In this document: piece after piece, positions 59,592 through 64,000 of the stretch
How the letters are laid out: every line of letters begins with the position of its first letter
How positions within the stretch are numbered: position 1 is the stretch's first letter
From: DASQUK01 sp035641315
Lineage (GTDB): Bacteria > Actinomycetota > Acidimicrobiia > Acidimicrobiales > VFJN01
Direction: 5' to 3'
Length of the DNA: 64,000 nucleotides
NCBI GenBank assembly: GCA_035641315.1
Contig: DASQUK010000214.1
Coordinates: 5,092 to 69,091 of the forward strand
The notes under the pieces: model-generated
Database searches by the model: none
Seen by the model: only the letters and a program-made list of their open reading frames with translations
Told to the model about the DNA's origin: nothing
Translations under genes and position numbers: made by a program

Positions 59592-62378
59592 ATGGGCCGG
59601 ATCCGCGCCGCGCTCGCCACGCTGGGGACGGCGCCGTGGCGGCGGGCCCCCCGGCTGCTGTGGCGCCGGCCCGGGGTGTTGGCGACGGTGGCGGGCGCCA
59701 CCGTCGTGCTGGCGGCGTCGGCGGCGGCGGTGCCGCTGTTCCTGTCCTCGGCGGGCTCCGAGGCGACGGCGGTGCAGGCCGGCGAGCGCTGCCCCCGGGA
59801 CACCGGCGCGATCCACCCCACCGGGTTCACCGCTTCCGAGCTGCGCGATCCCCCGCCGGACCCGTTCGCCCCCCTGGCGGACACGCTCGGCCCCACCGCC
59901 TCGTGGGCCCGCTTCCGCACGACGTTGGTGCGCCCCGACGGGTCGAGGGCCCCCGAGATGCCCATCCTGGCCCGCGACGACTTCCTCGACCACGTCGAGG
60001 TGGTCGACGGCTCACCCGGGCCGGGGCTGTGGATCAGCGACCGGGCGGCGACCATTACCCGCCTGGAGCGCGGGGACGTGGCCACGATCGACGGCGCCAT
60101 GGTCGAGAGCGAGATCTCCGGCACACCGTTCGAGATCCCGTTCGACGACCCGGCCGAGCTTCCCATCGCCGGCGTCTACCGGGACATGGGGGGCCCGGCG
60201 CCGGATGACGACTACTGGTGCGCCCACGCCGACCTCTTGTTGTCGGAGGTCCCGGGAGATCTGCCCGACCCGCTGCTGCTGGCGGACCCGGGGACCATGG
60301 CCGAGCTCGTCGGGGCGCTCGGGATCGACGCCGTGCCGGGGGCGTGGGAGGCGCCCCTGCGGACCGACGATCTCACGCCCACGGAGGCCGACGCGCTGGT
60401 CACCGACCTGGCGTGCGGGTCGGAGGTGGCGCCCGACCTGGCGTGGTGCTCCGACATCGAAGTGGCCGCCGACGGCACGATCACCCGGCGCATCGAAGCT
60501 CCAACCGTCGAGGGCCCCTTCGGCCGGTTCACGCCCCGCGCCGACGAGCTCGAGTACGACGACGCCGACGCCTTCGTGTCGGCGGCCTTCAGCTCCCACC
60601 TGCCGTTCGTGACCGAGCGGACCCGGGCGATCCAGGGGTCGGTCGCTGGCGGCGTGGTGCCGGTGGCGGCGTTCGCGGCGGTGGCCGGCATCGGCCTCGT
60701 GGCGGCCGCGGCGTCCCTGTGGCTCGACCGCCGCCGGCGGGAGGTCACGCTGCTGAGCGTGCGGGGCGTGTCGCCCGCCGGGCTGGGGCTCAAGGCCGTC
60801 CTGGAGCTGGCGGTGGCGCTGCTGGTCGGAAGCACCGCCGGCGTCGGCCTCGCCTACGGGCTCGTCGTCTGGCTGGGGCCGTCGACCGTGGTGGAGCCGG
60901 CGGCGATCGGGTGGGCGGCCGCCGGCGGCGCAGCCGCCCTCCTGGTGGCGGCGGCCGTCGTGGGGCTGGTCGTGGCCACGCGGGCGCGCCGCCAGCTCGC
61001 CCGCCGGCGCCGGTGGGACCGCCTGTCGGCGGTGCCCTGGGAGATCCTCGCCGGGGCCATGGCGGTGCTGTCGTACCGGCGACTCGGCGAGTGGGGCGTG
61101 CCGGTCGCCCAGGGCGCCGAGGTGACCACCGTCGACGTGCTGGCGCTGCTGTTCCCGCTGGTGTTTCTGCTGGCCGCCGTGGCGCTGGCCATGCGGCTGC
61201 TGACCCTGGCCTTGCCCCGCCTTCGGGCCGCCAGCCGCCGCTGGCCCCCGGCGCTGTACCTGGCCGTCCGGCGCGTCGCCCGGCACCGGGTGGCGGTGAC
61301 CGGCCTCGTGGCGGCGTCGGCGGTGGCGGCCGGCGTCCTCGCCTATGCCGCCACCCTCAATCGGTCGCTCGCCGCCACGCTCGACGCCAAGGCCCAGGCC
61401 TTCGTCGGCAGCGACGTGGCCGTGGGCCTGCCGCCCGGCGAGCACCTGGCCCCGACCCTCTCGCAGCCGGCGACGACGGTGAGCACGTACTGGTACGCCT
61501 GGATCGAGACCGACCGTCGGGAGGGCGTCGTCGTGCTGGCCATCGATCCGGACACGTTCCGGCGCGCCGCCTTCTGGGACCCGGCCTTCTCGGACGTGCC
61601 GCTCGGCGAGCTGCTGGACCGGCTGTCCGCGCCCGCCGCCGACGGGCGGGTGCCCGCCGTGGTGGTCGGGGCCGACGCCCCCACGGTCACCGAGGCGGCG
61701 ATCACCGGCGGCCCCACCACCCGCTTCACGATCGAGCAGATGGCCGACGTGGAGGCCTTCCCGGGCATGAAGCGCCAGACCCCGACGGTAGTCGTCGCCG
61801 CCTCGGCTCTGGACGACTTCACCCCGCACGGCGCCACGACCGAGGCCTGGATACGCGGCGATCACGACGATGTCCTGGCCGGGCTCGAGGACGCCGGCGC
61901 CGAGTTCCGGGAGACGCGCCGGTTCGGCGAGGTGGTCGACCGGGCGTCGTTCCTCACCGTCTCGTGGACCTTCGGGTTCATGCAGTCCCTCGGCGTCGCC
62001 GCCGGCGTGCTCACCGTGGGGGGAACCGCCGTCTACCTGGACGCCCGCCGCCGGGGCCGGGTGCTCGGCTACGCCTTCGCCCGGCGCATGGGGCTCGCGC
62101 GGGGGGCGCACCGCCGGGCGATGCTGGTCGAGCTGACCGCCGGCGTGGTCGTGGGCTGCTGGCTGGGGGTGGGCATCGCCCTGACCGGCGCCTGGCTGGC
62201 CTACCGCCGGATCGACCCCGTGCCCGATTTCCGTCCCGGCCCGCTGCTGCGCCCGGCCACGACCGTCGCCGCCGCCCTGGCACTCGTGGCCCTGGTGGTC
62301 GCCGGGCTGGCGGCGATCCTGGCGCAGCGGCGCACCGACCGCGACGACCCCGTGGAGGTCCTCCGTGCCGGCACGTGA
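59592..62378 (+). CDS. FtsX-like ABC transporter permease, first of a tandem pair
   Basis: This 928-residue protein has one N-terminal membrane helix (VLATVAGATVVLAASAAAVPLFLSSAG), a large extracytoplasmic region (about 55-350), then two FtsX permease domains with four-helix groups at about 350-470 and 840-925 and more helices near 480-590. The marker VRGVSPAGLGLKAVLELAVALLVGSTAGVGLAYGLVVWLG is in the first. The MacB/LolE-type topology implies a partner ATPase, which is not in the window. The end ERTDRDDPVEVLRAGT is typical. Paralogue of the next gene. Confidence 0.85.
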   Translation: MGRIRAALATLGTAPWRRAPRLLWRRPGVLATVAGATVVLAASAAAVPLFLSSAGSEATAVQAGERCPRDTGAIHPTGFTASELRDPPPDPFAPLADTLGPTASWARFRTTLVRPDGSRAPEMPILARDDFLDHVEVVDGSPGPGLWISDRAATITRLERGDVATIDGAMVESEISGTPFEIPFDDPAELPIAGVYRDMGGPAPDDDYWCAHADLLLSEVPGDLPDPLLLADPGTMAELVGALGIDAVPGAWEAPLRTDDLTPTEADALVTDLACGSEVAPDLAWCSDIEVAADGTITRRIEAPTVEGPFGRFTPRADELEYDDADAFVSAAFSSHLPFVTERTRAIQGSVAGGVVPVAAFAAVAGIGLVAAAASLWLDRRRREVTLLSVRGVSPAGLGLKAVLELAVALLVGSTAGVGLAYGLVVWLGPSTVVEPAAIGWAAAGGAAALLVAAAVVGLVVATRARRQLARRRRWDRLSAVPWEILAGAMAVLSYRRLGEWGVPVAQGAEVTTVDVLALLFPLVFLLAAVALAMRLLTLALPRLRAASRRWPPALYLAVRRVARHRVAVTGLVAASAVAAGVLAYAATLNRSLAATLDAKAQAFVGSDVAVGLPPGEHLAPTLSQPATTVSTYWYAWIETDRREGVVVLAIDPDTFRRAAFWDPAFSDVPLGELLDRLSAPAADGRVPAVVVGADAPTVTEAAITGGPTTRFTIEQMADVEAFPGMKRQTPTVVVAASALDDFTPHGATTEAWIRGDHDDVLAGLEDAGAEFRETRRFGEVVDRASFLTVSWTFGFMQSLGVAAGVLTVGGTAVYLDARRRGRVLGYAFARRMGLARGAHRRAMLVELTAGVVVGCWLGVGIALTGAWLAYRRIDPVPDFRPGPLLRPATTVAAALALVALVVAGLAAILAQRRTDRDDPVEVLRAGT

Positions 62379-62384
62379 AAGACA

Positions 62385-62431
62385 AACTGGTTGTAGCTAT
62401 GCGGCATATGACCGCACAGCTACAACCAGAA
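62385..62431. repeat. 47-nt palindrome, CTG...CAGAA family, copy P5
   Basis: It starts seven bases after the first permease stop and keeps the same outer flanks (ACAAA on the left, AACGCG on the right) as P4, while its core is inverted relative to P4. Confidence 0.85.
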
Positions 62432-62492
62432 CGCGAGGGAGAGCGGACCCGGGCCCGGCCCCCTGGTGGGCCACGACGGTACGTTCTGACCG

Positions 62493-64000
62493 ATGAAGGG
62501 GGCTGTCGGTCCGGCGTTACGCACGTTGTCGGCGGCCCCCTGGCGCCGGGCGCCCCGGGTGCTGCTGCGCCGGCCCGGCGTTCTGGCCTCGGTGGCCGGC
62601 GCGGTGGCCGTGCTGGTGGCGTCGGTGGCGGGGGCGCCGCTGTTCCTGTCGTCCGCCGGCACCGCGGCGGTGGCCGTGCAGGCCGACGAGCGTTGCCCCC
62701 GCGACACCGGGGCGACCTACGCCTTCACCGCCTCACCGCAGGAGCTCGATCCGCTGACCCGGGACGAGGCGTCCGATCCCTTCGCCCCGCTGGCCGACGA
62801 GCTCGGCCCCACCGTCCTGTGGATGCAGCAGCGGGCCCTGCTCACCCCGCCCGCCGACGAGACCAGGAGCACGCCGGTCGTGCTCCTGGCGCGCGACGGG
62901 TCGCTCGACCACGTCGACATCCTCGAGGGATCGCCGGGCCCGGGCGTGTGGATCACCGACCGGGCGGCGGCGGAGACGGGCCTCGGCGCCGGGGATCGCG
63001 CCATCTTCGAACCGGACGTCGAGGTGCCGATCGCCGGCGTCTACCGGGACCTGGCCGGCCACCAGCTCGACGACTACTGGTGTCCCCACGGCGACCTGTT
63101 GCAGCGGATCGTCCACCACTTCTGGCTGCCCAACTCGCTCGTGCTGGTGGATCGGGCGACGTTCGCCGACCTGACCCAGGCGCTCGGCGTGAACCAGGTG
63201 GAGGGAGCCTGGGAGGCGCCGCTCCGCGGCCATCCGACCCCGGCGGCGACCGACCGCCTGGTCGACGAGCTGGCGTGCGGGGGGCAGAGGGCACCAGCGC
63301 TGGCGTGGTGCGACCGCGGGGGGCCTCCGACCGGCGGGGAGGCCAGCGTGACGACGGCCGGCGGCGGGGCCGCCTACCGCGACGGCGACGACTTCGTCGA
63401 GCGGTTCTTCGCCTCCCATCTGCCGTTCCTCACCGATCGGACCCGGGCGATCCAGCGGTCTGTCGCCGGTGGGGTCGTGCCGATGGCGGGGTTCGCCGCG
63501 CTGGCCGGCGTGGGTCTGGTGGCAGCGGCGGCGTCGCTGTGGTTCGACCGGCGCCGGCGCGAGGTGACGCTGCTCACGGTGCGAGGGGTGTCGCCGGCCG
63601 GGCTGGGCGCCAAGGCGGTGCTGGAACTGCTGGTCGCCCTGGTGGCCGGCTCAGTCGCCGGATTCGGGCTGGCGTACGGCCTGGTGGTGTGGCTGGGCCC
63701 GTCACGCGTCCTCGAGCCGGCGGCGGTCCGGTGGGCGATCCTCGGGGCCGTGGCCGCCATGCTCGCGGCGGCGCTCGTCGTGGCGGTGGTCGTGGGGACA
63801 CGGGCACGACCGCGTCCGGCATCTCGGCACCGCTGGGGGTGGCTGGCCTTGCTCCCGTGGGAGCTGGGCTTCGCCGTGGCGGCGCTGCTGTCGTACCGCC
63901 GCCTGGGCGAGTGGGGCGTCCCGGTGGCTCGGGGAGCGGACGTGAGCCGGGTCGACGTGCTCGCCCTGCTGTTCCCGGTGCTTTCCTGCTCACGGCGGTG
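62493..64000 (+). CDS. FtsX-like ABC transporter permease, second of the pair, cut by window end
   Basis: ATG 62493 (MKGAVGPALRTLSAAPWRR) starts a close paralogue of the upstream permease. It shares the N-terminal helix, the CPRDTGA segment, the DYWC(A/P)H loop and VRGVSPAGLGAKAVLELLVAL. Over the available 502 codons the alignment is continuous except at the end. After VDVLALLFPV the frame reads LSCSRR, whereas a one-base shift gives FLLTAV, matching the paralogue. So a one-base deletion lies near 63978-63984, either a real frameshift or a sequencing error near the edge. The rest lies outside the window. Confidence 0.8.
   Translation, partial: MKGAVGPALRTLSAAPWRRAPRVLLRRPGVLASVAGAVAVLVASVAGAPLFLSSAGTAAVAVQADERCPRDTGATYAFTASPQELDPLTRDEASDPFAPLADELGPTVLWMQQRALLTPPADETRSTPVVLLARDGSLDHVDILEGSPGPGVWITDRAAAETGLGAGDRAIFEPDVEVPIAGVYRDLAGHQLDDYWCPHGDLLQRIVHHFWLPNSLVLVDRATFADLTQALGVNQVEGAWEAPLRGHPTPAATDRLVDELACGGQRAPALAWCDRGGPPTGGEASVTTAGGGAAYRDGDDFVERFFASHLPFLTDRTRAIQRSVAGGVVPMAGFAALAGVGLVAAAASLWFDRRRREVTLLTVRGVSPAGLGAKAVLELLVALVAGSVAGFGLAYGLVVWLGPSRVLEPAAVRWAILGAVAAMLAAALVVAVVVGTRARPRPASRHRWGWLALLPWELGFAVAALLSYRRLGEWGVPVARGADVSRVDVLALLFPVLSCSRR

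Overview
The window is very GC-rich with dense, short-spaced genes and many GTG and TTG starts. Gene content points to a high-GC actinobacterium, most likely of the Acidimicrobiia type: an NdgR/LtbR-like IclR regulator divergent from leuCD, a CutR-like LysR regulator divergent from coxMSL, a mycobacterial-type SerC, F420-type (LLM and PPOX) oxidoreductases, an F420-ligase-like protein, and a SigB/F-type sigma factor with partner-switching regulators. The taxonomic call is inference from gene content.

Layout. 1-3 kb: the end of a phosphotransferase, a secreted Ser/Pro/Asp repeat protein and the lipid II flippase murJ. 3-5 kb: a CofE-like gene, then a decayed, frameshifted conjugative relaxase (MobF/TraA) fragment directly abutting the 3' end of tRNA-Gln(CUG). 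5-9.3 kb: ydcF-like and gltX, then a TPM-domain protein with a PspA/IM30 protein. 9.4-15.6 kb: a minus-strand run leuB-ilvE-cimA-hypothetical-phosphotransferase-epoxide-hydrolase-like gene behind an attenuator. 15.7-22.9 kb: greA, then carbonic anhydrase, an XdhC-YHS fusion and coxL-S-M (form I aerobic CO dehydrogenase) with a divergent LysR regulator. 23-30 kb: acyl-CoA synthetase, DUF4242 protein, a giant LuxR/AAA regulator and an acyl-CoA dehydrogenase. 30-35 kb: ndgR-like gene, leuCD, and a stress-sigma partner-switching group. 35-44.4 kb: leuA, serA, an S9 peptidase, an aminotransferase and serC. 44.4-49.9 kb: two LLM oxidoreductases, an orphan ParA, acyl-CoA synthetase, CPBP protease and PPOX protein. 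49.9-56 kb: ilvC-ilvN-ilvB, a toxin-antitoxin-like pair and ilvD. 56-64 kb: M28-type peptidase, CGNR regulator, MATE exporter and two tandem FtsX-like permeases, the second cut by the window edge.

Functional picture. Almost the whole branched-chain amino acid pathway is here (ilvBNC, ilvD, ilvE, leuA, leuB, leuCD, cimA). CimA suggests isoleucine is made from pyruvate via citramalate; no ilvA lies in the window. Three of these operons begin with what reads as a ribosome-mediated attenuator. Each has a tiny leader peptide, a hairpin at its stop codon, and an intrinsic terminator. The peptides match the pathway branch: MRLLTAGLLLM before leuA (Leu), MHAHRLLVVLM before ilvBNC (Leu/Val) and MSGDPAASVIIIV before leuB-ilvE-cimA (Ile/Val). 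This is the most coherent system in the window. A second theme is CO oxidation, with a carbonic anhydrase placed after coxMSL. A third is a set of dispersed palindromic intergenic repeats, one of which lies in frame inside the S9 peptidase gene and two of which flank a permease gene with inverted cores.
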